NCBI GenBank assembly: GCA_045802605.1
Contig: JBJMQS010000020.1
Location: forward strand, 1 to 64,000
Length of the DNA stretch: 64,000 nt
Direction of reading: 5' to 3'
Source of the DNA: JBJMQS01 sp045802605
GTDB taxonomy: Bacteria > Planctomycetota > Planctomycetia > Gemmatales > Gemmataceae
Position numbers and translations under genes: made by a program. Below the pieces are notes generated by a model. It saw only the letters and a program-made list of their open reading frames with translations, did no database searches and was not told the DNA's origin. Positions 34,561-46,887 of the stretch are shown one piece after another. Position 1 is the stretch's first letter, and each line of letters starts with the position of its first letter.

Positions 34561-35792
34561 GTCGCGACCCTCTGCTTGCGTTCAAAGGGTTCCGGCTCCG
34601 GCGGACTCGCCAGCCGGTTCCAAACGTCGATGACGATCTTTCCCGCCGGAGCCACAACCTCGCCGTAGGCCGCGTGGGGAGTCGCGACGAAAATCACGTC
34701 GCTTTGCGCGAGGACTTCGTCGAGCGGAGACCAGCCGGGTCCCGTCCAGAACGGATCGTGACACAAGACCTGCCGGCTCTCAAAGGTCAGCAGCCGGCGA
34801 AGTTTGAAACTCAAGGAGTCGCGGATGTCGTCCGACTCGGCTTTAAAGGTCATGCCGAGGATGCCCACGGTCTTGTCGCGCAGATCGGTCTGGCGCTTGG
34901 CCAATTCAATGATGTGAGCGGGCAATCCCTCGTTGACTTGCATCGCGGCGTGGCCGAGCACAAAGTTGTTTTGCCCGAACGCTGCTAATTGCATCGTGTC
35001 TTTCACCAGACATGGCCCCGCCGCGAATCCTGGCCCCGGCATCCCCGCCATACGTGGATAGTTATGCCGGCAGCCATGCAGCACACGATTGAAGTCGAGG
35101 CCGTGCTCGGTGGCGATCATGTAAAACTGATTGACAGTCGCGAACTGAATATACCGCCAAGCGTTGGTCATTAACTTGCAAAGCTCGGCCTCCATCGGTT
35201 CCATCTCGACGCGCTCGGGCGCGAACGTCGAGAACAAGTCGCCGACCTCAAACAGCGTCTTGCGATCAAACGCGCTAATCACTTGGGGCAACTCGCGAAA
35301 CTCGCGCATGCTGAAGCCCTGCGCCACTCGCTCGGGGCAGAAAGCCACCGGGATATTGAGGCCCTGCTCCTGCAGATAGCGCTGGACGTGAGCTGACATT
35401 CCCGGATAAACGGTGCTGCGCAAGATCAGGGTCTGGCCATCGCGCAGACAATGGCGGAAACCTTCAAGCGCGCGGAAGATCCCGGTGAATGTGGGGTTGA
35501 GATGTTCATCGACCGGAGTGCCGATGATGAGCACGAGATAACGGCACTCGGCCAGCAGGCGCGGCTCGTCGCAAACCTCGAGTGTCTTTTGTCGCAAGAC
35601 GCGGGCCAGCGTCTCAGGACCGCCCTCTTCATTGAAGGGCATCTGACCGGTCCGGACTTGATCGACGGCCTGTCGATTAACGTCAAAAATAACGGTCTTC
35701 TGCCCACAATCCGCGAACGTGAGGGCCAGCGGCAACCCGACATGCCCGCAACCGCCGATGACGCCGACGTCGCGGGTAAAGATCCGACTCAA
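34557..35792 (-). CDS. Nucleotide-sugar dehydrogenase (UDP-glucose/UDP-ManNAc type)
   Basis: 411-aa NAD-dependent enzyme that oxidises C6 of a UDP-sugar to a uronic acid in two steps. VGVIGGCGHVGLPLAL is the N-terminal Rossmann motif. The catalytic Cys is in GPCLVKDTMQL (about residue 260), and the C-terminal UDP-binding domain has LGMTFKAESDDIRDS. It is the first gene of the four-gene minus-strand sugar operon and would supply an acidic sugar for a surface polysaccharide. Confidence 0.93.
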   Translation of the reverse strand: MSRIFTRDVGVIGGCGHVGLPLALTFADCGQKTVIFDVNRQAVDQVRTGQMPFNEEGGPETLARVLRQKTLEVCDEPRLLAECRYLVLIIGTPVDEHLNPTFTGIFRALEGFRHCLRDGQTLILRSTVYPGMSAHVQRYLQEQGLNIPVAFCPERVAQGFSMREFRELPQVISAFDRKTLFEVGDLFSTFAPERVEMEPMEAELCKLMTNAWRYIQFATVNQFYMIATEHGLDFNRVLHGCRHNYPRMAGMPGPGFAAGPCLVKDTMQLAAFGQNNFVLGHAAMQVNEGLPAHIIELAKRQTDLRDKTVGILGMTFKAESDDIRDSLSFKLRRLLTFESRQVLCHDPFWTGPGWSPLDEVLAQSDVIFVATPHAAYGEVVAPAGKIVIDVWNRLASPPEPEPFERKQRVAT

Positions 35793-35867
35793 GTTCTGGC
35801 CTCACAAGGGATTGAATGGATATCCATTATTACCACGCCGGACGCAGGCGAACAAGCGAATGGTAAG

Positions 35868-36578
35868 ATGGTCGCTATGCCGGCGTTTCGCTCGACACGT
35901 TGGAGCTTGATCGGCGCCGCCCGCGATTTGGCGGAGCCATCCGCCCAGCGGGCGCTCGCTGAGTTGTGCGAGATTTATTGGTATCCGGCCTACGCTTACA
36001 TTCGTCGTCGTGGGTACAATCCGGATCTCGCGCAGGATCTGACCCAAGGGTTCTTCGCCGGGATGCTCCAGCGCGGGTTTTCGGGTGCCGATCCGGATCG
36101 CGGCCGATTTCGCAACTATCTTCTGGGCGCCTGCCGGCATTTCCTCGCCAACGAATATGATCGGGCCAATGCCGACAAGCGCGGAGGTGGGAAAGCGATA
36201 ATCTCCCTCGACTTCCCTGATGCCGAGCGACGCTACGCTGCCGAGCCGATTGACGAACGAACACCGGACCAATTATTCGATCGCCGATGGGCGTTGATGC
36301 TGCTTCAGGGGACGTTGGAGACCTTGCGCCTGGATTATCAACAAACGGGGAGCGCGGAGCTTTTTAACTGTCTAGCGAGTTCGCTGACAGGCGAAGGCGC
36401 CTCGTATGCCGCCATCGCCCAAGAACTGGGTATGACCGAAGGTGCGGTGAAAGTGGCGGCCCACCGTCTCCGGCTGCGATATCGAGAGACCTTGCGTGCC
36501 GCAATTGCGGATACCGTGAACACACCGGCCGAAGTCGATGACGAGATACGCTGCCTGTTTCAGGCGCTCGGCAGTTGA
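35868..36578 (+). CDS. Planctomycete-type ECF sigma factor
   Basis: 236-aa RNA polymerase sigma factor. The opening FRSTRWSLIGAARD is typical of this group. Region 2 has CEIYWYPAYAYIRRRGYNPDLAQDLTQGFF, read here in two parts: PAYAYIRRRG and DLAQDLTQGFF. Region 4 has AAIAQELGMTEGAVKVAAHR, a helix-turn-helix for the -35 element. The start could also be ATG 35877. Genes of this type are often next to zinc-ribbon Ser/Thr kinases; here the kinase lies 1.8 kb downstream on the same strand. Divergent from the sugar operon. Confidence 0.9.
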   Translation: MVAMPAFRSTRWSLIGAARDLAEPSAQRALAELCEIYWYPAYAYIRRRGYNPDLAQDLTQGFFAGMLQRGFSGADPDRGRFRNYLLGACRHFLANEYDRANADKRGGGKAIISLDFPDAERRYAAEPIDERTPDQLFDRRWALMLLQGTLETLRLDYQQTGSAELFNCLASSLTGEGASYAAIAQELGMTEGAVKVAAHRLRLRYRETLRAAIADTVNTPAEVDDEIRCLFQALGS

Positions 36579-36674
36579 GGAACTGATGATCGGCACGTAG
36601 CAGTTCGTTTAAGGGCGAAATCTAGTACGATTGTCATAACTCCGTCCGTGTGACATTCTTTTGGCTTCTTGCAA

Positions 36675-38318
36675 ATGCTTCCGACCGTACCTTCCGAAGC
36701 TAGCCCGCGGCTCATGCATCCGTGGCGAATCTGGTTTCTCTCAATTCATTTGGCCATCGTCGTGTTGGCGATCTATCTTTTGCCGGCCGCGATGTCTCAA
36801 AAAGTTTTCAATCAAGACAGTCGGCAACACGTCGCCTACATGGCAGTCTTCCAAGATTCGGAATTGTTCGTTAACGATTGGGTCAAAGGTTACTTTTTCG
36901 ACGCGTTCGCGCCACCGGGCTATAAGGCCTACCTCGCAGTCGTCGCTCGGTGGCTTGATCCGCAAGTCGCCGCGGAACTGCTCGGGATGCTGCTGGCTGG
37001 GCTGTCCGCCTGGCTCGCCTATCGCATCGGCGCACAGGTGACCCAGGGAAATCCAATTGGTGGACTCGCCGGCTTAATTGTGTATCTGACGGCGGGCAAT
37101 ATTGCCTTCGACATGCACTTTATTCGGTGGGTCCAAGGCGGCTTGCAGCGATCATTCGTGGTGCCCTGTTTCTTCGTTGGGATGCTGGGACTATTGGCAC
37201 GCCGTGACTCCTGGCTCGCTTCCGCAACCGTGATCGCCGCTTTCTTTTACCCGCCGACTTGCATCATGCTGGGTGCGATCTGGCTCTTTGCGTTGTTGTT
37301 CCGGTGGTGGAATGAACGTCGTGTCGTTCTCCGAGAATGGCTTTGGTTTACCGCGGGGAACAGCGTTGCACTTTTGGTTTTGATTCTCTCGCGGCCAAGT
37401 CACTGGACAACATATACCCTGCGCGAAGCGCTCGAGATGCCCGACTTCTTCGATCGCGCGCTGGCCATCGATAGCAACCTGCACCATAATCTGTGGCCCT
37501 ATTTGCGAGAGTTGGTGCCATTCCCCGCGCCCGCCATCGGGTTGCTTGCAGGTCTGATAATCGTTGTCATAGTTAGACGGCGACGCGATTTTCCTTGGCA
37601 GGTATTCTTCTCGATCATCCTGGGCTCATGGGCCACGTATGGATTGGCGTATGCGCTGTTCAACCGTCTCTATGAACCCAGTCGTTACCTGTTTCCGCTG
37701 CGATGTCTTTGGTTGCTCGTCGTTCCGATCATCGTCGTGGATGTCACCTCAAAGCTAAAGATGAGTCGAAATGTGTTAGGTTGGGCCACCGTAATATGGT
37801 GCATGGCGACGACTCTCGGGGCCAGCTATTTAGTCCACCGGCGGATTGAACGGCACGAAGGCGGTGTCACGGCCGTGCTCCCGGCTGCGGCCTACGACTT
37901 TCTCGCCATGACTCCGAAATCGACGCTCATCGCCGGCTACCCCAAAGACGTTGGCGATATTCCCTTATTGGCCCGCCGCCGGGTCTTGTTGTTGTCCGAG
38001 TGTTTGTATCCCTGCCACAAAGAGTTTTACGACGAGGCAAAGAGTCGATTCGTCGACGTCTTGCGGGCGCTGTGGGCTCCCGATCTCGATGGAGCGATCG
38101 CCTTGCGCGGCAAATACGGCGTGGACCTTTTGGTGGTCACCCGGGTGCGTCGTGACGATGACGTGTACGCGGCAACCACAATTTTCGCCAACGTGTACCG
38201 TGAACTCGCCGAGCGGCTCGGCAATCGAGAGCCGGCCATTCTGCACCCGCCGGCGAATTCGGTCGTATTTGCGACTGAAAACTGCCAAATCATCGACCTG
38301 AACCGGCTTAAGCGCTGA
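36675..38318 (+). CDS. Polytopic membrane protein (possible GT-C glycosyltransferase)
   Basis: 547-aa protein from ATG 36675 (a TTG lies two codons earlier). It has about nine to ten membrane segments and a soluble C-terminal domain of about 130 residues (from VLPAAAYDFLAMTPKST). After the first segment comes NQDSRQHVAYMAVF, an acidic loop in the place where GT-C enzymes carry their catalytic acids. No family was recognised with confidence. Neighbouring sugar genes make a role in surface glycan transfer plausible. Confidence 0.65.
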   Translation: MLPTVPSEASPRLMHPWRIWFLSIHLAIVVLAIYLLPAAMSQKVFNQDSRQHVAYMAVFQDSELFVNDWVKGYFFDAFAPPGYKAYLAVVARWLDPQVAAELLGMLLAGLSAWLAYRIGAQVTQGNPIGGLAGLIVYLTAGNIAFDMHFIRWVQGGLQRSFVVPCFFVGMLGLLARRDSWLASATVIAAFFYPPTCIMLGAIWLFALLFRWWNERRVVLREWLWFTAGNSVALLVLILSRPSHWTTYTLREALEMPDFFDRALAIDSNLHHNLWPYLRELVPFPAPAIGLLAGLIIVVIVRRRRDFPWQVFFSIILGSWATYGLAYALFNRLYEPSRYLFPLRCLWLLVVPIIVVDVTSKLKMSRNVLGWATVIWCMATTLGASYLVHRRIERHEGGVTAVLPAAAYDFLAMTPKSTLIAGYPKDVGDIPLLARRRVLLLSECLYPCHKEFYDEAKSRFVDVLRALWAPDLDGAIALRGKYGVDLLVVTRVRRDDDVYAATTIFANVYRELAERLGNREPAILHPPANSVVFATENCQIIDLNRLKR

Positions 38319-38375
38319 ATTTCTGTGTAACTTTGCTCGGTGATTGCTTCATGGATATGCTGGAGGGCACCATCC

Positions 38376-41366
<2,991 letters not shown>

Positions 41367-41439
41367 GGACAACGGATGTGTGCGTCGAAAGACCCGCACA
41401 AAATCGGAGTCATATGTAGGAGAGTAAGAGTGATACCAT

Positions 41440-42060
41440 ATGGCCATGGATTTGCTGCCCGCTGATTTCCGCCTCCTCGATCGGATCGAGCAGATGATGC
41501 AAAAGGTCCGCGATCGGTTGTTGCGTTGCACGGCGGCGTTGGAAGCGGCCGGAGTGCCCTACGCTGTGGTTGGGGGCAATGCCGTCGCAGCATGGGTGGC
41601 GCGAGTTGATGAATCGATGGTGCGGAACACCAGGGACGTTGATATTCTTATTCGCCGTTCGGACCTGCCGGCGGCGAAGACAGCGTTGGAAGCGGCAGGT
41701 TTCGTTTATCGTCATGCGACTAGCATCGACATGTTTTTGGATGGGCCCGGCGCGAAGGCGCGTGATGCGGTGCACGTGGTCTTCGCTGGTGAGAAGGTGC
41801 GCCCGGAATACGTGATGCCGGCCCCGAACGTCACCGAAGTCGAGCCAGAAGCGTCATACAAGATTTTGAATCTCGATGCGTTGGTGTGCATGAAGCTGAC
41901 CTCATTTCGTGACAGCGATCGAACTCATTTGCGCGACATGATCGAAGCGGGAATGTTAAATGCAGATTGGTTGCAGCGTTTGCCAATCGAGTTAGCGCCG
42001 CGCCTCAAAGAGCTGCTCGACAATCCGGAAGGATTATTTGCTAACCAGCCGGAAGCGTGA
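41440..42060 (+). CDS. Nucleotidyltransferase-fold protein (DUF6036/AbiEii-like)
   Basis: 206-aa protein with the polymerase-beta-like nucleotidyltransferase pattern: VVGGNAVAAWV around residue 47 and TRDVDILIRR with the metal-binding Asp pair about 20 residues later. Then ALVCMKLTSFRDSDRTHLRDM, as in DUF6036 and AbiEii-like families. Some relatives are toxins of toxin-antitoxin or abortive-infection systems, but no antitoxin partner lies beside it, so no such role is claimed. The last residues NQPEA and the stop are encoded by a palindrome shared with 48950-49011. Confidence 0.8.
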   Translation: MAMDLLPADFRLLDRIEQMMQKVRDRLLRCTAALEAAGVPYAVVGGNAVAAWVARVDESMVRNTRDVDILIRRSDLPAAKTALEAAGFVYRHATSIDMFLDGPGAKARDAVHVVFAGEKVRPEYVMPAPNVTEVEPEASYKILNLDALVCMKLTSFRDSDRTHLRDMIEAGMLNADWLQRLPIELAPRLKELLDNPEGLFANQPEA

Positions 42061-42105
42061 GCGACGGTGTACGACGGGAACCGTCATTTACGCTTCTGAT
42101 TCGTT
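42043..42105. repeat. gagccggaagcg palindrome, degenerate copy
   Basis: The left arm 42043-42068 (ccagccggaagcgtgagcga) matches the element at 48950 closely. The right arm 42080-42105 is a decayed complement. It contains the stop codon of the nucleotidyltransferase-like gene. Confidence 0.75.
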
Positions 42106-42109
42106 GGAT

Positions 42110-43579
42110 TCAAAGAATTGGCAGCGCGATCCGTGGCCTCGGATCTGCAATCGTCTCGCAGCACTCCTGCGCCGCACCGACAAACTCCTCCGTTACCACA
42201 TCGCCATAGAGCGTAAACGGCGACGCCTCACTCACGAGCACCGGCACGGTATTCCCCACCAGTCGAGTCGGTCCGTCGAAAACCACGATGTGATCGGTCA
42301 TCGTCCGGCCTGTCAGCGCGTAGTCGCCGCGTTTCGCGGGCCCTTCCACAAGGACATCAACTGTCTGGCCAATCCAACGTCGGCCCTCGGCCAGACTGCA
42401 CGCGCTTTGATCCAAGAGCAGATCATTGTTTCGGCGTTTCTTCACTTCTTCCGGCACATCGTCCGGAAAAAGTTCATCCGCCTTGGTGCCGGGCCGGGGG
42501 CTGTATTTGAAAATGAAGCTATTCTTGAACTGAGCTTCGCGGACCAGTTCGCGGGTACGCTCAAACGCCGCCTCAGTCTCACCGCAAAAGCCGACGATGA
42601 AGTCGCTCGACACCGCTACGCCAGGGATCACTTCACGTGCACGAGCCAGCATCTCGCGGTAGAAGGCCACCGTGTACAGTCGCTTCATTCGCCGCAGGAC
42701 TTCATCATCTCCATGTTGCGCTGGCACATGCAGGTACTTGCAGACCTTGGGTAAATCCCGGACGGATTGGAGCAAATCGTCGGTCATGTCCTTGGGGAAG
42801 TTCGTCACGAACTTGATTCGTTCAATTCCCGCTGTGTCGTGGATCAGTGCCAGCAGATCCGAGAGCCGATAGGTCGTGCCGCCGTCAATGTAGCGATAGC
42901 TGTTCACCGTTTGGCCGACGAGGGTGATTTCCTTGCAGCCCTGGTCGGCCAGTTGGCGGATCTCAGCCAACACGTGCGCCGGCGGCCGGCCTTGTTCGGG
43001 GCCACGAACTGATGGCACGATGCAATAGGTGCAGAATTTGTCGCAACCGAACTGAGTGCGAACAAACGCCTGGAATGCCGTGGGCCGCATCGACGGCTCT
43101 CGCAGCGCGTCGTAGCTCTCGAACGATTCGGTGATCTGAAGCTTCGATGCATCGGCCCGGCCCAGCGAGTACGCTGTCTGTCGGCCTTCGCCGGCGATCA
43201 CTTGATTAATCATCTCCGGCAGCTTCGCAAGTTGCCCCGGGCCGCAGACAATGTCCACGTACGGAGCGCGTTTGAAGATGATGTCCTGATCCTTTTGCGC
43301 CATGCACCCTAATACGCCGACGACCGTGCCCGGCCGCTCTACCTTTTGCTTGCGCACGCGCCCCAGCGCGGAGTAAATCTTCTCCTCGGCGTGTTCGCGG
43401 ACGGAACAGGTATTGAAGAGCAGCAGATCGGCTCCCGCCGGGTCGTGAACGAGTTGATATCCCGCTCGGCGCAAAGAGCCGACGACGAGCTCGCTATCGA
43501 GCACGTTCATCTGGCAGCCAACAGTTTCGAGGTACAGCGTTTTCACGGTGTCAGTTTGCACAGGATTACTAAATGGCAA
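42110..43579 (-). CDS. miaB: tRNA-2-methylthio-N6-dimethylallyladenosine synthase MiaB
   Basis: Radical-SAM methylthiotransferase that modifies A37 of tRNAs. The N-terminal UPF0004 domain has the cluster cysteines in VGCQMNVLDSE, NTCSVRE and LGCMAQ. The radical-SAM cluster motif is CDKFCTYCIVP, and a C-terminal TRAM domain runs from about 410 (GQTVDVLVEGP). The length of 489 aa is slightly above average. An in-frame start a few codons later (before KTLYLETVG) would also fit. Confidence 0.94.
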   Translation of the reverse strand: MPFSNPVQTDTVKTLYLETVGCQMNVLDSELVVGSLRRAGYQLVHDPAGADLLLFNTCSVREHAEEKIYSALGRVRKQKVERPGTVVGVLGCMAQKDQDIIFKRAPYVDIVCGPGQLAKLPEMINQVIAGEGRQTAYSLGRADASKLQITESFESYDALREPSMRPTAFQAFVRTQFGCDKFCTYCIVPSVRGPEQGRPPAHVLAEIRQLADQGCKEITLVGQTVNSYRYIDGGTTYRLSDLLALIHDTAGIERIKFVTNFPKDMTDDLLQSVRDLPKVCKYLHVPAQHGDDEVLRRMKRLYTVAFYREMLARAREVIPGVAVSSDFIVGFCGETEAAFERTRELVREAQFKNSFIFKYSPRPGTKADELFPDDVPEEVKKRRNNDLLLDQSACSLAEGRRWIGQTVDVLVEGPAKRGDYALTGRTMTDHIVVFDGPTRLVGNTVPVLVSEASPFTLYGDVVTEEFVGAAQECCETIADPRPRIALPIL

Positions 43580-43690
43580 TAGATCAATGTATCAAAGGTG
43601 TGCACTCACCGACTACGAGTTCGGACTCCGTCGGTCCAACCTTCAATGTCGGTCGTTTCTGGACGAAATCGCCAAATTGCTAACGTCTGA

Positions 43691-44515
43691 CTAATTCTCG
43701 CTGATGGGCCAAGCGTCGAGATAGGTCTTCAGTGCGGGGATTTCCGCGGACAATCCTTCGACAAAGGCTCGCCCATCGGCGACGAGGGCCCGTTCCTGAT
43801 CGTATTCCAGATCGCCGGTTAGGACCCGCGTCCGAAGGAAGACAAAATATGTATCCAATGTGTCGAACAGACAGTAATCATTAATTTCTTGCAACTGGTC
43901 CGCTCGCCACATCTCGAGCACTTTGTCGCCGCTGACTTCGAGCTTGCCCGGCATGCCGATCATCTTCGCGAGCAGATTCAGCCCGCCGACCATCCGGCAC
44001 GCGCCATAGTTGGTGAAGAACTCTTGCAGATCAAGGCTGTTGCCGTTGAAGCGGTGCCGGCTGTGCAGAATGTGATCGCGCAGTGACAGGCCATAGCGAT
44101 ACGCCGCCAGCTCCAAGAGCGGCAGGTCGAACCCGCGGCCATTAAACGTGACGAGCTTGGTTTTCTCGTAGTGGTCCACGCCGAGCCAGAATTTCTTGAC
44201 CACTTCGAGTGGCCGAAAGTGCGGCGCGTCGAGACAAGTGACCTTTTGCAGGCGGAAGTCAGTGCCGACACGGATGACGCACACAGCGACAGGAATTTGA
44301 AAAGTAACCGGGAGAAAATCGGACCCACTAATGGAGGCTTCCCGGGCCTCGGCCCGGGCTCGCTCAATGGCGGCCTCTGGTGTCAACAATTCGCCGGGAT
44401 ATTTGACGCGAGCTAAAAGTTCGCCGTCGGGCACACTCTCAGTGTCAACAATCAAGAAGCCCGTGCGGGTGCTCGGTTCGCAATTCTGGCCAGTCGCGGT
44501 TTCGGTGGACGTCAT
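43691..44515 (-). CDS. Predicted 3'-5' exonuclease of the PolB-like exo2 family
   Basis: 274-aa DEDD-type exonuclease (DNA_pol_B_exo2 type). The ExoI motif is FLIVDTESVPDG (Asp/Glu), ExoII is LVTFNGRGFDLPLLE, and ExoIII contains EINDYCLFDTLDTYFVFLR. Start chosen at the ATG with GGAAG six bases upstream; an ATG 15 bp earlier is possible. These proteins are thought to trim nucleic acid in repair or RNA processing; the exact role is unknown. Confidence 0.88.
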   Translation of the reverse strand: MTSTETATGQNCEPSTRTGFLIVDTESVPDGELLARVKYPGELLTPEAAIERARAEAREASISGSDFLPVTFQIPVAVCVIRVGTDFRLQKVTCLDAPHFRPLEVVKKFWLGVDHYEKTKLVTFNGRGFDLPLLELAAYRYGLSLRDHILHSRHRFNGNSLDLQEFFTNYGACRMVGGLNLLAKMIGMPGKLEVSGDKVLEMWRADQLQEINDYCLFDTLDTYFVFLRTRVLTGDLEYDQERALVADGRAFVEGLSAEIPALKTYLDAWPISEN

Positions 44516-44680
44516 GCCATTCTTCCGCATTTTGTGACGCTCCTGGCCAGAATGAGCCCTGGCAGGGGCTAGGGTCAATGTCCGTTGCCGGCCCGATTGC
44601 GGCATTTTTGCGTCGCCGGGGGAATTGTAACGACCGGGCGGTCTGGTCGGAACGGGCCGTTTGCGGTTATTCTCTGACGG

Positions 44681-44710
44681 CGAGCGGCGGGTTTATCCCC
44701 GCCGTGCGTC
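44681..44710. repeat. REP palindrome, third copy
   Basis: gagcggcgggtttatccccg followed by ccgtgcg is the same element as the pair at 7646-7774, with one G missing. It lies in the gap just upstream of the heptosyltransferase start. Confidence 0.85.
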
Positions 44711-44731
44711 TAAAGTGCCAGGGATAGGCGA

Positions 44732-45790
44732 TTGATCAGCGACCCACAAAGTCTCGCTCCGTGCCGTATCGCACTGATTAAGCCCAGTGCCCTCGGCGAC
44801 ATCGTCCATTCGCTTCCCGTACTGTCGGCCCTGCGGCAGCGATGGCCCAATGCCCAAATCACCTGGGTGGTTAACCGCTCCTATGCCTCGCTGTTGAATG
44901 GCCATCCCGATCTGGATGCTATCCTGCCCGTGGATCGGGCCGCCTTTAGAGATGGCCCGATTACGGGCGCTACCACAATGATCCGGCTGGCCCGTCGGCT
45001 TCACGACGGACACTTCGATCTCGTCATCGATTTGCAAGGGCTGCTGCGAACTGGATTGATGTGCCTGGCGACCGGCGCGGCGAGACGAATCGGTTTCGCG
45101 AATGCCCGTGAAGGCGCTCCTTGGTGTTACACCGATAGAATCTCGGTCCCGGACGCCGATCAGATTCACGCCGTCGATCGCTATTGGCGCGTGGTGGAAG
45201 CGATCGGCGCGGGTGATTGCCCGAAGAAGTTTTTCGTTCCGATTCCGGACATGGCGCGGTCTCAAGTCAGTTCATGGCTCGCGGCGTGGCCACGACCATG
45301 GGTCGTGCTCGGCGTTGGGGCACGCTGGGTCACCAAGCGTTGGCCGCCACACAACTTCGCGGCCCTGGCGCGGCGAGCACTTGATCGATTCGGCGGCTCG
45401 GTGATATTCATCGGCGGCTCCGAAGATGCCACGGCCGTGCAAAGTGTCAAATTGCACAAGCCGGCGCTAGATCTCTGTGGCAAGACATCGCTACCTCAAC
45501 TGGCCGCGGTTTTGGAACGCGCCGATGTTGTGCTTGCCAATGACACAGGACCGTTACACCTCGCCGCGGCCTTGGGCCGGCCAACCATCGCCCCGTATAC
45601 TTGCACTCTCGTAACGCGGCACGGACCATATGGCCAAGCGCACCGAACAGCGAGTGCCATGGTGCCGTGTCATGGCAGCTATCGCAAAACTTGCGATCAT
45701 ATGAGTTGCCTGCCGACGCTACCGCCCGAACGATTGTTCGGTTTGTTAGACGAGGTCATGTCCGGATGGGTAACGCGCAAACGCGCCTGA
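44732..45790 (+). CDS. Family 9 glycosyltransferase (ADP-heptose:LPS heptosyltransferase-like)
   Basis: 352-aa GT-B enzyme starting at TTG. It has the family opening RIALIKPSALGDIVHSLPVL, then WVVNRSYASLL. The C-terminal half has GARWVTKRWP, IFIGGSEDATAV, and the nucleotide-sugar site ANDTGPLHLAAALGRPTIA. It would add heptose or a related sugar to the lipid A core or another surface glycan. It overlaps the maf gene by 25 bp, so the pair is likely cotranscribed. Acceptor not known. Confidence 0.9.
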   Translation: MISDPQSLAPCRIALIKPSALGDIVHSLPVLSALRQRWPNAQITWVVNRSYASLLNGHPDLDAILPVDRAAFRDGPITGATTMIRLARRLHDGHFDLVIDLQGLLRTGLMCLATGAARRIGFANAREGAPWCYTDRISVPDADQIHAVDRYWRVVEAIGAGDCPKKFFVPIPDMARSQVSSWLAAWPRPWVVLGVGARWVTKRWPPHNFAALARRALDRFGGSVIFIGGSEDATAVQSVKLHKPALDLCGKTSLPQLAAVLERADVVLANDTGPLHLAAALGRPTIAPYTCTLVTRHGPYGQAHRTASAMVPCHGSYRKTCDHMSCLPTLPPERLFGLLDEVMSGWVTRKRA

Positions 45791-46347
45791 TTCTCGCCAG
45801 CGGCTCACCCGCCCGCCGCGAATTGCTCGCGCGACTGGGCCGGCCATTCGAAGTCATTCCCGCCAAAGTCGAAGAACCGCTCGAAGCCGGCACCGGCGAC
45901 GCTCGCAGTTATGTCGCGCATATCGCTTGGATAAAGGCGGCCGCGGTCGCCGCGTCGATCGATCGCGGCATCATCATCGCCGCTGACACGGTCGGCTGGC
46001 TCGACGGCCGGCCCGTCTTGAAGCCGGAAGACGAAGCGGACGCGCGGCGAATCCTCACTTCGCTGGGTGGACGAGATCACGAACTCTGGACCGGAGTCGT
46101 CCTCTGGCGACGGCCCGATAATTTGCAATTCGTTTGGCAGGAGATGAGCCGGGTGACGATGAAAGCGATGAGCCCGGCCGAACTGGACCAATACATCGCG
46201 ACGCGGCAATGGGTCGGCTGCAGCGGAGCCTATGCAATTCGCGAGGAAGGCGACCCGTTGCTCTCTGTCGAAGGCAGCGTGACGAACGTCATCGGTCTGC
46301 CAATGGAATCTTTGGTGGAACGATTGCGAATCTTGGAACAGGTCTAA
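45766..46347 (+). CDS. Maf-family nucleoside-triphosphate pyrophosphatase
   Basis: 193-aa Maf protein. Start at ATG 45766 inside the end of the previous gene (MGNAQTRLILASGSPARREL). The signature LASGSPARRELLARLG binds the substrate base and phosphate. Then AADTVGWLDGR with the catalytic Asp, and GCSGAYAIREEGD, VTNVIGLPME at the end. These enzymes hydrolyse dTTP/UTP or modified nucleotides. The subtype (YhdE or YceF-like) cannot be fixed by eye. Convergent with the ArsR gene, overlapping it by 4 bp. Confidence 0.93.
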   Translation: MGNAQTRLILASGSPARRELLARLGRPFEVIPAKVEEPLEAGTGDARSYVAHIAWIKAAAVAASIDRGIIIAADTVGWLDGRPVLKPEDEADARRILTSLGGRDHELWTGVVLWRRPDNLQFVWQEMSRVTMKAMSPAELDQYIATRQWVGCSGAYAIREEGDPLLSVEGSVTNVIGLPMESLVERLRILEQV

Positions 46348-46751
46348 CCGCGGCGGGTGCCGGCGCGTTTGCGCGGCGGCTCGTTCGTGCGGCTATAGGT
46401 GACAGAGAAGTCGCCGAAATCAATTTTTGATTCTTTGGTGCTGTCGAAGAGAGTTTCAAGCGTATTGCCGAGCATCATTCCATCCATGCGATAGAAATTG
46501 AATTTCCCAGCGCGGCGGAATCCGACCAGACCGGCCATGCGCAGAAGTGTGAGATGATGACTCACTGCCGGCTGCGATTGCCCAAGCATTTGGCACAAGG
46601 CGGATACGTGCATCTCGCCCTCGCGCGAAAGTGTGAGGAGAATGCGGAGCCGGCTGTCGTCGGCGAGCAGTTTGAATACTTGGGTGAGCGTGGCGAGCGT
46701 GCGATCGGACATGGGCACCGGCTGGGTCTTACCGGCTCGTTTCATGGACAT
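46344..46751 (-). CDS. ArsR-family transcriptional regulator
   Basis: 135-aa winged helix-turn-helix protein. LADDSRLRILLTLSREGEM opens the domain, VSALCQMLGQSQPAVSHHLTLLRMAG is the DNA-recognition helix region (quoted parts: LGQSQPAVSHHLTLLR), and FYRMDG ends the wing. A single Cys in the ALCQML position does not make a clear metal site, so the inducer is unknown. An alternative start lies at 46745. Confidence 0.9.
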   Translation of the reverse strand: MSMKRAGKTQPVPMSDRTLATLTQVFKLLADDSRLRILLTLSREGEMHVSALCQMLGQSQPAVSHHLTLLRMAGLVGFRRAGKFNFYRMDGMMLGNTLETLFDSTKESKIDFGDFSVTYSRTNEPPRKRAGTRRG

Positions 46752-46887
46752 GATCGCACTCCGACGACTCGGGCAAATCCATCGTCACAGTAACACACTA
46801 TGATCCGTTGCCCTACGCCGGCAACCGCTGGACTCGGCTTCCACAGCTAGCGCTCGCATGTTATGGAGCGTTTTCGGGAGGTTCCGC

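Noticed and set aside
41440..42060. Toxin-antitoxin pair with the nucleotidyltransferase-like protein
   Set aside because: No small antitoxin-like gene adjoins it; neighbours are a kinase and miaB.
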